Assembly (NCBI RefSeq): GCF_037101375.1
Contig: NZ_AP029019.1
Coordinates: 2,542,001-2,606,000 of the forward strand
Direction of reading: 5' to 3'
Source of the DNA: Acidovorax sp. DW039
GTDB taxonomy: Bacteria; Pseudomonadota; Gammaproteobacteria; Burkholderiales; Burkholderiaceae_C
Length of the DNA stretch: 64,000 bases
Below are positions 41,729 through 50,004 of this stretch, piece by piece. The position numbers were made by a program, and so were the translations under genes. Position 1 is the stretch's first letter. Each line of letters starts with the position of its first letter. The notes beneath the pieces are model-generated. The model was not told the origin of the DNA. It saw only the letters and a list, made by a program, of their open reading frames with translations, and searched no databases.

Positions 41729-41974
41729 TCACCCCAGCAGAGCAGGACCGAGCCACCAGTTCCACAGCCCCAGCAGGCTGCAGAAGAGAAATACCCATTG
41801 CTGGACGTGCAGCGCCCACTGACGCTGCCAAGCACTTACGGTGAGCCAGCCCACATTGCTGACAACGAAGGCACCGAATCCCAAGCCTGGAAACGAGGGC
41901 AGAGCCAGCAGCAATGCCCCGACCATACCGAACAACGATGCAAGGGAAGAAATGAACAGAGTGACGAAATTCAT
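41729..41974 (-). CDS. Small membrane protein, unknown
   Basis: 81 aa, three hydrophobic segments: VTLFISSLASLFGMVGALLLAL, GFGAFVVSNVGWLTVSAW and WVFLFCSLLGLWNWWLG. Located 3 bp before gemA in the same direction. Could be a holin-like or superinfection-control protein; nothing proves either. Confidence 0.7.
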   Translation of the reverse strand: MNFVTLFISSLASLFGMVGALLLALPSFPGLGFGAFVVSNVGWLTVSAWQRQWALHVQQWVFLFCSLLGLWNWWLGPALLG

Positions 41975-42298
41975 GGTTTTTTATCCTGCGGCGTTTAAGG
42001 CCCTGTGCGCCTGATAGGCACCAATGCCCCGGCTGATTCTTTTGGGACGAATTGGGACGGGTCTATGCCCGTTCCCGCTGCTTTCGGAGTGATGCAAAGA
42101 CCCGGTGTTCTCGGACACCGGAAACCGGGAGTCGCCGCGCCAGCCCCTTTCGGGGAGGAGGTCTCGTGGTGATGCAGTGGCACATCAGCACGGTGGCACT
42201 CGATTCCTGCGGCAGTTGAGACCCGTGGAAGGCCGTGGCACACACCGCTTGCCACACCGACCTATCGCACCCCAAGGTGGTCGGTTGTGCGTGAAAAT
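41975..42298. other. 324-bp gap in the early operon with hairpins, no confident gene
   Basis: Contains CCGGTGT-tctcgg-ACACCGG (42102-42121), a perfect 7-bp stem without U-tract. An 86-codon leftward frame (41995-42255) has no protein-like character and is not called. A small RNA or a promoter for the gemA-mor segment would fit; neither is shown. Confidence 0.35.
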
Positions 42299-42517
42299 TC
42301 AGTCAGAGTGCCGAACTGCTGCCTGTGGCTCATGCCGGTCGCAGATGGCTGTGGCCGTCACCCGGAAGTCATACCGACCACACTCCCAGCGCGGCCCCTC
42401 AGTAGGGGCAGCATGGTCGGCAAACACCTCCGCGCCATGCTTGCAGTTACGGCAGCTCGGGCGCTGGTTGGCGGTTTTGTAGCCAATCGCAGCCTGGCGG
42501 GACTGGATGCTGCCCAT
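42299..42517 (-). CDS. Small cysteine-rich (zinc-binding?) phage protein
   Basis: 72 aa from ATG 42517, 2 bp after the preceding stop. CRNCKHG...CGRYDFRVTATAICDRHEP gives four spaced Cys and a His, a zinc-ribbon-like layout seen in short early proteins of Mu-like phages. Function unknown. Confidence 0.65.
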   Translation of the reverse strand: MGSIQSRQAAIGYKTANQRPSCRNCKHGAEVFADHAAPTEGPRWECGRYDFRVTATAICDRHEPQAAVRHSD

Positions 42518-42519
42518 GC

Positions 42520-43047
42520 TCAAGCCTCCTCGGCCTCGCTGGTAGCCGCCTTCAGGAGGGCATCCACCATCTTGTCAACTTCGGAGTCCACGGGTTTGAC
42601 GACGCATTTGTCGCCCGAATCCAATACCTTGACACCGATCTTTTTCAGGTCGGTAGCGCTCATGTTGGACAGTGCGTCCTTGACAGGCTCCTCCCTGGTG
42701 CGAATCAGCACATCCACCTGGTCGGGAAAGTGCTTCTTGATTCGCGCGACAACCGAGTCGGCGTCGTCAAAGCTGAGAGAACCTTTGGCCTTCGCATAAC
42801 CGACCTTGATGCCCGACAGGACTTGTGTCTTTGGCCTTGAGAAGCACTCGGGGTGCTGCTCAACAAGGGCTCGGAGCCTGGCCTCGGTCTCTGCAGCCTT
42901 GGCGAGCGCTCGTTTGATAGAGGGCAAATGCTCGCGATTCAAGGCCGCTTGGGCATCTCGCAGGGCCGTCACTCGCTCGCTCAACAACGAACGGGCCTGC
43001 GAATGCACCTCTGCAGCTTTGGTAATGGTTTCAAGTGCGGTTGTCAT
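42520..43047 (-). CDS. Gam-like host-nuclease inhibitor (probable)
   Basis: 175 aa from ATG 43047. Coiled-coil first half (AAEVHSQARSLLSERVTALRDAQAALNREHLPSIKRALAKAAE) then KTQVLSGIKVGYAKAKGSLSFDDADSVV, LIRTREEPVKDALSNMSATDLKKIGVKV and VVKPVDSEVDKMVD. The order of features parallels Mu Gam (coiled coil, then KT-x-L-x-x-G, R-T-x-E-E, K-D-A-L, G-V, V-P), which protects phage DNA ends from exonucleases. Homology is judged by pattern; a DUF-type protein is the alternative. Confidence 0.6.
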   Translation of the reverse strand: MTTALETITKAAEVHSQARSLLSERVTALRDAQAALNREHLPSIKRALAKAAETEARLRALVEQHPECFSRPKTQVLSGIKVGYAKAKGSLSFDDADSVVARIKKHFPDQVDVLIRTREEPVKDALSNMSATDLKKIGVKVLDSGDKCVVKPVDSEVDKMVDALLKAATSEAEEA

Positions 43048-43057
43048 GGATAACCTA

Positions 43058-43309
43058 TCAGTGTTTGGTGACTGCCATGGGGCCGATCTGGCCCAGGGCG
43101 ATGGCTTCAACTGCCTTGAGCAATACAGGCGGTACTTCATGCAGGCGACCTGTTTTGAGGGCAGCAGTAAGGTAGGCACTCAGCATCGAATTGAGGGCGA
43201 TATCGACAAGCTCCGACTGCTGACTGACAAACTCCTGGATACGAAGGGACAGTTGTTCAGTGCGATCGAGCATCTCCTCTTGGGTCATGGTGACGAGACC
43301 TTTATCCAT
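43058..43309 (-). CDS. Early phage protein, unknown
   Basis: 83 aa, helical (TQEEMLDRTEQLSLRIQEFVSQQSELVDIALNSMLSAYLTAAL), no Cys, no membrane segment. Lies between two small early genes with 9-10 bp spacings. No family recognised. Confidence 0.65.
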   Translation of the reverse strand: MDKGLVTMTQEEMLDRTEQLSLRIQEFVSQQSELVDIALNSMLSAYLTAALKTGRLHEVPPVLLKAVEAIALGQIGPMAVTKH

Positions 43310-43318
43310 AGGGCCTCC

Positions 43319-43531
43319 TCAGCAGCGGTAGCCACGGCTGGCGATACGCTGATAGTCCAGCGCACCAGGCCGAAGGACCGGCGAAGGCTCAGGCCGGTAC
43401 ACAGGGCCATGCATCACGTTGATCTGCGGAGGCAGAGCCAGGTTTGGCAGTGGCGCGGATGCCTTCTTCGGCTTGTTGGGCGAGCCAACAGGACGGCCTC
43501 CGCGTTGGTTTGTGTCTAGGTGCTTGCTCAT
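43319..43531 (-). CDS. Early phage protein, unknown (basic, Pro-rich)
   Basis: 70 aa: a basic Gly/Pro-rich start (TNQRGGRPVGSPNKPKKASAPLP) with an RGGRPVGS segment like AT-hook or DNA minor-groove-binding motifs. Overlaps the preceding gene by 4 bp. DNA binding is possible but unproven. Confidence 0.6.
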   Translation of the reverse strand: MSKHLDTNQRGGRPVGSPNKPKKASAPLPNLALPPQINVMHGPVYRPEPSPVLRPGALDYQRIASRGYRC

Positions 43532-44145
43532 TTGTTTTCACCTCCTTTTCTCTGGGCGATCTGTTCACGCATAGCGCGCACTGTGGGACTCATGCCACCA
43601 CGGGCGGGGGCGGGCGCTGCAGGCCGGGGTACGGGCGTCGGGGCCTGCACCAGGTCGGCCACGCTGGCGGGACCATTCACGGTGGCGGCACGCGGGCCGG
43701 TGCGCAGCTCCTGCTCACGCTGAGCCTCAGCAGCAGCCTCCTGCTTGTTGGTCATGCCGCTGAGAATGGAGAACAGATAGCCATGGCCACTGAGCGGCAG
43801 GGTGATCCGTTCGTTGGCACGCATGCTCAGCATTTGCTCGATGGCTGCAGCCCAGTTGGTCAAAGGCGCATCCCAGTCGCGCCCCTTGAAGCTGATGGAT
43901 CGGGCTTCCAGGCCTGGCAGCAGCTGAGAAATCAGCTTCAGCTTTTTGGCATTGGTCAGCCGCTGAGTGGGCGGCGTGAACAACGTCAGATACTGGAGCA
44001 CCAGGTTAGCCAGGGGCACGCTCAACTGAACCAGCCGGTCAAACGTCCTGTTCGCTTCCTGGTGTCCCAGGATCTGCTCGAACGTGAGTTCGGCACTGCA
44101 CACCGGGCAGGCAAGCTTTACGGAAGCTTCCTTCACAGAGGCCAC
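43528..44145 (-). CDS. Early phage protein with an N-terminal CxxC, unknown
   Basis: 205 aa. Starts with CPVCSAELTFEQILGHQEANR (one CxxC knuckle), a helical middle (LVQLSVPLANLVLQYLTLFTPPTQRLTNAKKLKLISQLLPGLEAR) and a Pro/Ala-rich tail (APTPVPRPAAPAPARGG). Overlaps its neighbours by 4 and 13 bp. The type is common in early regions of B3-like transposable phages; role unknown. Confidence 0.65.
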   Translation of the reverse strand: MASVKEASVKLACPVCSAELTFEQILGHQEANRTFDRLVQLSVPLANLVLQYLTLFTPPTQRLTNAKKLKLISQLLPGLEARSISFKGRDWDAPLTNWAAAIEQMLSMRANERITLPLSGHGYLFSILSGMTNKQEAAAEAQREQELRTGPRAATVNGPASVADLVQAPTPVPRPAAPAPARGGMSPTVRAMREQIAQRKGGENK

Positions 44146-44381
44146 CCCCGCACCTGCACATAACCAGCAGCGCTGCCGATCACAACCGCTACGGCCAGCA
44201 GCGAGATCCAGTCAATCATTTGGCGCGTGAGGCGACGACTGACCCGGCGTTTGCCGTGCTCAATTGCGCCCGGTGCGAAGTAGTAGCCCCCTGGGGGCAG
44301 GCGCTCTGTGTCATGCCGGGTGCAAGAGCATCCAGCGCGGCCTTGGCAGACGCCCAGTTCTTGGCAGGTACGTGTCTTCAT
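44133..44381 (-). CDS. Small membrane protein of the early operon, unknown
   Basis: 82 aa with CQGRAGCSCTRHD near the start and one C-terminal membrane segment (WISLLAVAVVIGSAAGYVQV). Overlaps the 51-aa gene upstream by 4 bp (ATGA) and the next gene by 13 bp. Unknown. Confidence 0.6.
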   Translation of the reverse strand: MKTRTCQELGVCQGRAGCSCTRHDTERLPPGGYYFAPGAIEHGKRRVSRRLTRQMIDWISLLAVAVVIGSAAGYVQVRGWPL

Positions 44382-44533
44382 TGGGAAGCCTTCTTGATGA
44401 GTTTTGCTTTGATGCTCTTGGCCTCAGGCCAGTCGGCCATGGTTTGCTCCACGGCCTCGCAGCTCGTGGCAAACAGGCCGGGGAAGCTGAGGCGACCTGT
44501 GGCTGTAATGACGGTGATTCGGTACAGCGCCAT
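44378..44533 (-). CDS. Short early ORF of 51 codons
   Basis: ATG at 44533, stop at 44378, product beginning MALYRITVITATGRLSFPG and ending AKLIKKASQ. It starts 3 bp after the MuB-like stop and its TGA overlaps the next ATG (ATGA), so spacing alone fills a gap that would otherwise be empty in a gap-free operon. Compact alpha/beta character; unknown function. Confidence 0.6.
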   Translation of the reverse strand: MALYRITVITATGRLSFPGLFATSCEAVEQTMADWPEAKSIKAKLIKKASQ

Positions 44534-44536
44534 AGC

Positions 44537-45730
44537 TCAGCAGCCTTCGATTACCTGCGCGTCAACCTGTGGCCAGCCAGCTTTGGCGGCGGCATTCATG
44601 GCGCGGCAGACCAGGTTGTTCACAACCAAGGGATAGCACTCGCTGCGGGCATCGCTTGGTTTCCCCCCGCGTGGGATGTGCACCAAGCGCGCACGGATTG
44701 CGTCTGCGGCATCTGGGGCGAAAACCTGCTCGTATTTCAGTTCGAACCGAGCAAACTTGTGCCGCAGATAGCTCTCCAGCTCGGCGTCCAGCGGCTCCAG
44801 CTCGACGATCTCGCAGCGCTGGGCCACCTCGCGCACGTCTGCGTTTTGGCTTGAGAGGCGATCACGCAACTCGGGTTGGCCGATCAGGGCTACGCCTACC
44901 AGGCGCTGCATCCCGTCTTTGAGTTCGATAAAGCGCTTGAGGTGCTTGAGCGTGGCGCTGGGCAGGCAGTGAGCCTCCTCAATCACCAGCAGGTGGCGGC
45001 GACCGGCGCGGCGGCTTGCCTTGAGGAGGTCATGTACCTGGCGGAAGCGAGCCTCTGGGCTGCTTTTGACCTTGAGTTGAGGGTCGAGGGCTGAAGCAAT
45101 GGCCTCTGCAATATGGCTGGACTTGAGCGTCTTACCCTTCTGGTCGTTGGCTTCCATGGCCAGGACGTATGGGCGAATAATGACGATGTCGCGCTTGTCT
45201 GCCTTGATGCGCTCCTCCAGATCCTCGGCAAGGGTTGTCTTGCCTGCACCGCTTTCGCCCACGACCGCGACAAAGCCATGGTGTTGGGCGCAGTCCATCA
45301 GTGTGGCGCGCACGTAGCGCACGCTGTTGGTCTGATGTACGTCATCAGGGCTCTGCACATCGTCCAGGAAGGGATTGCGTGGCAGATTGAAGTGCTTGCG
45401 AGCCAGAGGGCTCAGAGATTCGTTTTGCAGTAGCATGGTTTCTTCCTTTGAGGTTTCGGTTGGTTTCTGAACTTCAGGGGCGGCCCCGTCGAGGTGCGAA
45501 CTCGCCGGGGCCAACTTCTTGGGCGTCGTGAAAAGTGCCAGTAGCTGGGCTGGTGTCGCCCCGTGCTTGCGCAGGCACTTCTCCAGGGATTTACGGACAG
45601 TTGTCTCGCCACGGGCAGGCCACACGCCATGGGTGACCAGACGACTCAGGGCCGAGCGGCTCAGCCCGCTTTCGCGACGAAGCTGCGACTGGCTCAAGCG
45701 CAGTTCTTCGAGTACTGCTGCCAAAGTCAT
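44537..45730 (-). CDS. MuB-like transposition ATPase / target selector
   Basis: 397 aa. N-terminal HTH (LRLSQSQLRRESGLSRSALSRLVTHG), then an AAA ATPase with Walker A GESGAGKT (158-165), Walker B LLVIEEAH (247-254) and QPELRDRLSS. MuB polymerises on target DNA and activates MuA. Starts inside the transposase gene (ATGA overlap), so the two are translationally coupled. Confidence 0.9.
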   Translation of the reverse strand: MTLAAVLEELRLSQSQLRRESGLSRSALSRLVTHGVWPARGETTVRKSLEKCLRKHGATPAQLLALFTTPKKLAPASSHLDGAAPEVQKPTETSKEETMLLQNESLSPLARKHFNLPRNPFLDDVQSPDDVHQTNSVRYVRATLMDCAQHHGFVAVVGESGAGKTTLAEDLEERIKADKRDIVIIRPYVLAMEANDQKGKTLKSSHIAEAIASALDPQLKVKSSPEARFRQVHDLLKASRRAGRRHLLVIEEAHCLPSATLKHLKRFIELKDGMQRLVGVALIGQPELRDRLSSQNADVREVAQRCEIVELEPLDAELESYLRHKFARFELKYEQVFAPDAADAIRARLVHIPRGGKPSDARSECYPLVVNNLVCRAMNAAAKAGWPQVDAQVIEGC

Positions 45731-47505
45731 GACGCCCCCCCGGCCACTACACGCAGACCGCTACGGACAGTCAGACGGGCATACAGGGCATCGAGCTCGC
45801 CCTCAGGGACACCATCTGGATACCAAGCACGGAGGTTGGCGGTGACCTCGCGGGTCATCTCCAGCCCCTTCTGGCGTAGGGCCGAAGCAGCCTCAAAGCC
45901 CGTAAGGACGCGCTCTGGTGGGGTGGTAACTGGCGTAGTGACGGATGGATTGAGATCCGTGCCACGGCGCGGCAGGAAAGTGCGCTCCGGAGCCTGCTCG
46001 ATGACCTTTCCGGGGTCGATTCGGCCACCAAACGGCACCGCCTTTGCCTTGCGCTTTGCCTCGACTTCTGCGTCAGTAGTGGCGTCGTATGCGAAGCGGT
46101 CGACTTCCTTGCGGTTGGCCTCAAGTCGGGTGTCTGAAGGACGCTTCCAGTCTTCTCCGATCACGTTGCCATCCAGGCGGAAGCCTGCATCGTCGCGGGC
46201 AACAACTGGAACGCTGTGGAGTACTTCATTGCCGTCAGCATCGGTATCCACCACCATGGCTGCATCCAGCACCCATGGGTTGGTCGCAATGTTGAGTTTC
46301 TCCCCGACCATGACGTTGGGTACATCGCGGACATCGAACTCACGTCCATTGAAAGACACCGTGAGAAAGTCGGTGACCTTGCGGCTGACGGGTGTCTCTG
46401 TGAGCAACGCACGACAGACTTCCTCGGGCGGGGCCACGCGGAGTTGCTCTGCATTGATGCTGAGCCATGCATCGACCCGAGCCTTGCCATGGCGGCTGTG
46501 GATCTTGTTGGCGTTGAACCAACGCGACCAGCGACGAGCCTGGCCGTTCAGTTCGCCCAGGTTTCTCACTGGGCGCAGGCGCAGGCCAGCTTCAAAGCTG
46601 CGCTCGATCAGGTCACGAGTTTTTTCAATCTGGCCCGTTGCGCGGGCATTGCCTGGCGCGTGCGGGATGGTCTTTACTTGCAGACGGCGCGCGAGGTTGG
46701 CAAACAGACCGCTGGTGTTGGCGCTGCCCATGTCCATCATCAGAATGAACGGCACGCCGTGAAACGGATCGTCCTCACGCTTTTGGATGGCGTTGATGAA
46801 GACGTCGGAAAGATTCGCACCGCTTTCTGCGCCCAGCACGTACTGCAAGTAGACCGAAGCGGAAAAGTGATCAGAGATCTCGTAAGACCAAACCCGGTCA
46901 GATTCGATGCGCTTGAGATTGGCGGGCTTGTTCTTGTAGAACTTGTCGTACTCCATGACCTGCAATCCGCTTTCCGACTCAGTGCGAGCGTTCAGGTAAT
47001 AAAGAACGCAGAGGGAAGCATCTACCTGCCAGACGTGGTTAGGGTGCAGGCTTCGAAGCTCTACCGCAGGCGCAGGTCGGTTGAGTTGGTCAGGGTGGAG
47101 GTTGTAATGGCGCAGGGCGCGTGCAATGGCGCTATCGCTCAGAGGCACGACCTCACCGGTCGCGGTATCGACACGCTCGGCACGCACCTCGCCATTGGCA
47201 CGCAGTACCTCGACAGCTTGGCCGATGGACATGAGACGCTTATTGGTCTTGCGGTGACTCGTCATGAGCACCGCCGAGATAGCGACCGCTTCAGCGCGAG
47301 TCAACGAGACACTGCCTGAATCGCTGCGCTTCTTTCTCTCTTGCTTCACTGTGATCGTTCCTAGGTGGCGGTGCAAAGTGGCATGACTCATTCCCAGCTC
47401 GGCGCAAGCGGCGTCATAAACTGCCTGCTTGGCTCCATGAGGTGCCGCCTGTGCTGCCTGGTGCACCTGGACCAGGCGGCTGACGATGACGGGGTTGAGT
47501 GGCAT
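45727..47505 (-). CDS. MuA-like DDE transposase
   Basis: 592 aa. Catalytic triad read as D162 (WQVDASL), D258 (MMDMGSAN) and E294 (GQIEKTRD), 35 residues between the last two, as in DDE recombinases. N-terminal HTH segment (AVYDAACAELGMSHATLHRHLG) and a C-terminal mu-transposase beta-barrel region (RVAPPEEVCRALLTE, FLTVSFNGREFDVRDVPNVMVGEKLNI). Catalyses integration and replicative transposition of the phage at its TG...CA ends. Confidence 0.93.
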   Translation of the reverse strand: MPLNPVIVSRLVQVHQAAQAAPHGAKQAVYDAACAELGMSHATLHRHLGTITVKQERKKRSDSGSVSLTRAEAVAISAVLMTSHRKTNKRLMSIGQAVEVLRANGEVRAERVDTATGEVVPLSDSAIARALRHYNLHPDQLNRPAPAVELRSLHPNHVWQVDASLCVLYYLNARTESESGLQVMEYDKFYKNKPANLKRIESDRVWSYEISDHFSASVYLQYVLGAESGANLSDVFINAIQKREDDPFHGVPFILMMDMGSANTSGLFANLARRLQVKTIPHAPGNARATGQIEKTRDLIERSFEAGLRLRPVRNLGELNGQARRWSRWFNANKIHSRHGKARVDAWLSINAEQLRVAPPEEVCRALLTETPVSRKVTDFLTVSFNGREFDVRDVPNVMVGEKLNIATNPWVLDAAMVVDTDADGNEVLHSVPVVARDDAGFRLDGNVIGEDWKRPSDTRLEANRKEVDRFAYDATTDAEVEAKRKAKAVPFGGRIDPGKVIEQAPERTFLPRRGTDLNPSVTTPVTTPPERVLTGFEAASALRQKGLEMTREVTANLRAWYPDGVPEGELDALYARLTVRSGLRVVAGGAS

Positions 47506-47525
47506 GGGTTACGCAGTCGTCTGGC

Positions 47526-48434
47526 TTATTTGGACCACTGGCTCACTTCAGCCGCCAGTGCGTTATCTGCAGCAGTCGCGACGTCCGGCAGGTTGAACTC
47601 TTCGCGCAGTGCTGCCAACGCGGCAGTGACCTGGCCGACGAGGCCCGCCATGAAAACTGATTGATTGGGCGCACCCTCAGGGACATCGTTGAGTGCTACC
47701 AGCGCGGCGCGCAGCCCACCCGTGACTGACCCCAGGGCGTCATTCATCTTTTCCGTGGCTTCCTTCTGCAGATCCGCAAGAGCCTCATCGGGAGTCACTG
47801 TGGCGATGCGTTTGACCTGCGCTCGCAGCTTGTCCATCGCAGCGTTCTTGTCCGCCAGCACCTTGTCTACGGCTGTCTTCTCAGCCCGCACCTCGCGCAA
47901 GGCTGATCTCAACTCCTTCACGGACATGGTGGCTACGTCGTCCAGAGAAAGCTCACCGGTCTGCCCAGTGAGTTCCAGTTCCTCGATCTGTTCGTCGTCC
48001 AGGACGAGCATTTCGAAGAGCTTTGTTTGGTTCCCCACCGCTTTCAAAAGCGGCGTTGACGCCGCGTTTGCAAACTTGGCGGCTGATGCCATGAACTTCT
48101 GAGCTACCCGCACCTCAATGCCTAGCACTTCCAGGCGGGCCGTGAACTGGCCGTGAGGGCAAGCCGCCTTCAAAACCGCCAACCCTCTACCGACTTCAAG
48201 GCAGGCTTCAACGCTACGACGCATGTTGGCTGCGATATCACGTTGGATCAGGTCGGGGTCAGTGACGTCTGCAGGTAATTGATAGCCCAGTTGTTGAGCA
48301 ACAGCACGAACTCGGGTCTCGGTCTCACGCTGAACTAAGGCAAGCTGGTTCGCAGCACTCACGTCTTCAGTGATGGCGCTTTCCAGGATCATTGGCTCTT
48401 TGGAAATGGGTGCAGGTGTGGGTTTACGAGGCAT
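47526..48434 (-). CDS. DUF3102-like early phage protein
   Basis: 302 aa. Middle part NMRRSVEACLEVGRGLAVLKAACPHGQFTARLEVLGIEVRVAQKFMASAAKF is the DUF3102 signature; a long coiled coil follows (VKELRSALREVRAEKTAVDKVLADKNAAMDKLRAQVKRI). This family is usual next to transposase genes in B3-like phages; it may bind DNA, but the role is unproven. Confidence 0.78.
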   Translation of the reverse strand: MPRKPTPAPISKEPMILESAITEDVSAANQLALVQRETETRVRAVAQQLGYQLPADVTDPDLIQRDIAANMRRSVEACLEVGRGLAVLKAACPHGQFTARLEVLGIEVRVAQKFMASAAKFANAASTPLLKAVGNQTKLFEMLVLDDEQIEELELTGQTGELSLDDVATMSVKELRSALREVRAEKTAVDKVLADKNAAMDKLRAQVKRIATVTPDEALADLQKEATEKMNDALGSVTGGLRAALVALNDVPEGAPNQSVFMAGLVGQVTAALAALREEFNLPDVATAADNALAAEVSQWSK

Positions 48435-48455
48435 TTGCGACTCTTGGGTCCAGGA

Positions 48456-48767
48456 TTAAAGAGATACGGCGTAACGGGCGCTGACGTCTTCCAGCTGCTG
48501 CTTGGCTTTACTCATGTTGGTGGCGACCGTTGTGGCAATGCGAACGAACTGAACACCCAATCGCCAGCGGTTGGTACCGGCAACCATCTCGACATAGCCA
48601 GTGGTTGCGAGTGCGGGCAAGTTCTGGCTTACCCAGCTCGGCGAGACGTCAATACCCTTTGCAATTTCGGTGGGCGAAAGGCCGAGAATTTCGTGCCCAG
48701 CCAGCAGCCGGAACAGCGCGCAAACTCGACCAATGGGTGATGCGAGCGAATAGTTTTTTTGGCTCAT
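48456..48767 (-). CDS. Small winged-HTH protein (IclR-like N-domain)
   Basis: 103 aa, basically only a DNA-binding domain: VCALFRLLAGHEILGLSPTEIAKGIDVSPSWVSQNLPALATTGYVEMVAGTNRWRLG, with helix-turn-helix plus wing like IclR. Separated by 2 bp from the HTH gene upstream. Probable regulator of the early operon. Confidence 0.8.
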   Translation of the reverse strand: MSQKNYSLASPIGRVCALFRLLAGHEILGLSPTEIAKGIDVSPSWVSQNLPALATTGYVEMVAGTNRWRLGVQFVRIATTVATNMSKAKQQLEDVSARYAVSL

Positions 48768-48769
48768 CT

Positions 48770-49240
48770 TTAGAACTCCAACTCTGGTGTGGCGTACTGC
48801 GCCACGTTGTGGTGGTGAAAGGCGACTTGCTCAAGGTGCTGACGAAGAGCGGCGAGAGTGGCCTCCGCGTCAGCTTTCTGAGGTGTCGCGTAGAAAGTGG
48901 TGAGCAGTTGCAGTGCTGCTGCACAGCTGCTATTCATGTCGAGTAGCTCTGAGCCCTCGGCTTTGCGGCCCGTGGGCATGGGCACCACAAGCCGACCGCT
49001 ACTCGCAGCCAGCCATTCGCTGGCGTAATGGCATCCGCATGCCAACTCGTAAGCGGGCAGCAAAATCCCAGGCATGCGACCCGTGGCCAACCACTTGTAG
49101 AGGCTGTCGTGTGTCACGCCCATGCGGTCTGCGATGCGCTCGACACTGAGGTGCCGTTTGCTCTGGGCTTCTTCCTTGCACAGCCTGAGGGCATGCACGA
49201 AGCTGATCGCGCGCTGTCGTTTCGAATTCGACCGGATCAT
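48770..49240 (-). CDS. Early-region HTH protein, CII/regulatory type
   Basis: 156 aa from ATG 49240. HTH: LSVERIADRMGVTHDSLYKWLATGRMPGILLPAYELACG, followed by a C-terminal helical part (CAAALQLLTTFYATPQKADAEATLAALRQHLEQVAFHHH). The pattern is that of phage regulatory proteins of the CII-like type. Leftward; divergent from the small plus-strand gene at 49352 with 111 bp between. Confidence 0.7.
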   Translation of the reverse strand: MIRSNSKRQRAISFVHALRLCKEEAQSKRHLSVERIADRMGVTHDSLYKWLATGRMPGILLPAYELACGCHYASEWLAASSGRLVVPMPTGRKAEGSELLDMNSSCAAALQLLTTFYATPQKADAEATLAALRQHLEQVAFHHHNVAQYATPELEF

Positions 49241-49351
49241 TGGAAGCCCCCAACCAGAGACGCTTCCAAACAAATGGTCCGCTGGAATGCGCTCAACAGG
49301 ACCTTCTGCAGGCAAAGTTGAGCCAACAAACGAACACGAAAGGAAGTCGAA

Positions 49352-49588
49352 ATGGACACCGCTGCAATCGAAAAGCTGGCAGGTCGCATCGAAGGAATGA
49401 GCCGCGCTGTACTGCACATTGCCGCCGCACTTGAGGACAAGGGCTTGATTGATGGTGTGGCCTTATCGGCTGCATGGCGCTCGGCAGTACCACCAGTGCA
49501 GCGCTTATTCGTCGCAGGACAAACACTGGAGCAGCTCGCCTGGGCTTTGGATGACGCACGTATGCACAGGCAAGCACACACACATTGA
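49352..49588 (+). CDS. Small protein on the opposite strand of the early block
   Basis: 78 aa. AAGGA lies 7 nt before the ATG. Helical and Ala-rich: AIEKLAGRIEGMSRAVLHIAAALEDKGLIDGVALSAAW and LFVAGQTLEQLAWALDDARMHRQ. Unlike the other early genes it reads rightward, wedged between the Ner-like gene and the HTH gene, so the early transcript would be antisense to it. Function unknown. Confidence 0.6.
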   Translation: MDTAAIEKLAGRIEGMSRAVLHIAAALEDKGLIDGVALSAAWRSAVPPVQRLFVAGQTLEQLAWALDDARMHRQAHTH

Positions 49589-49651
49589 TGCCAGACTGCA
49601 AACTGAGAACGACAATTTGATACATTGATGGCAGGACGCATGATGTCGGCC

Positions 49652-49888
49652 TTAGGCTGCAGCGAGCGACCGTCCAGATTGAGGCGAAAGAACACCGTCC
49701 TTCAGCTTCAGTTCGACAGCGATGTTGTGGGCTTCGCCTCTCAAGCACTTGATGCGTGGGTTGGTTTCGTCATCTGCAAGAATGGCAATCACCATGTTCG
49801 GGCTATAGCGTCTTTGCTTCGCCCAACCGGAGATTGACCAGCCGTTCTTGGCGAACTCTTCGCGGACCTGTGCGCGACTTTTTGGCAT
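49652..49888 (-). CDS. Ner-like regulator, BcepMu gp16 family
   Basis: 78 aa: VREEFAKNGWSISGWAKQRRYSPNMVIAILADDETNPRIKCLRGEAHNIAVELKLKDGV. The pattern E-x-F...G-x-S-I-x-x-W-A...CLRG-x-x-H-x-I-A-V-x-L-x-L-K-D-G identifies the BcepMu gp16 family, small HTH proteins beside phage repressors. Divergent from the repressor at 50005, so it probably plays the Ner/Cro role against it. Confidence 0.85.
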   Translation of the reverse strand: MPKSRAQVREEFAKNGWSISGWAKQRRYSPNMVIAILADDETNPRIKCLRGEAHNIAVELKLKDGVLSPQSGRSLAAA

Positions 49889-50004
49889 GGCGGTGTGCGT
49901 CCTATTTGCTGTGCAACAGTTGGAGTTGTTGCGCTTGTTTGTTAGTTGTTGTGCAAATTATGAGGCACAAACGTGCCTCTTTGCAATAGTTTTTAGGAAT
50001 ATTT
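49889..50004. promoter_or_regulatory. Divergent repressor/Ner control region
   Basis: 116 bp between divergent regulators. GAGGCAC-aaac-GTGCCTC is a perfect 7-bp palindrome (49962-49979). TGTGCAA-like half sites recur (TGTGCAACA, GTTGTTGCGC, GTTGTTGTGCAAA) and TTTGTGCCT overlaps the repressor start. Likely holds the early promoter and the lysogenic promoter. Exact promoter boxes are not assigned. Confidence 0.75.

Noticed and set aside
41995..42255. 86-codon leftward frame in the early operon
   Set aside because: Composition (CHGLPRVSTAAGIECHRADVP) is not protein-like, no Shine-Dalgarno, and it overlaps hairpins; kept as an unexplained gap instead.
49237..49695. 152-codon leftward frame opposite the 78-aa plus-strand gene
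   Set aside because: Rich in Cys/Ser/Arg with no domain; the plus-strand frame has a good ribosome site and normal composition.
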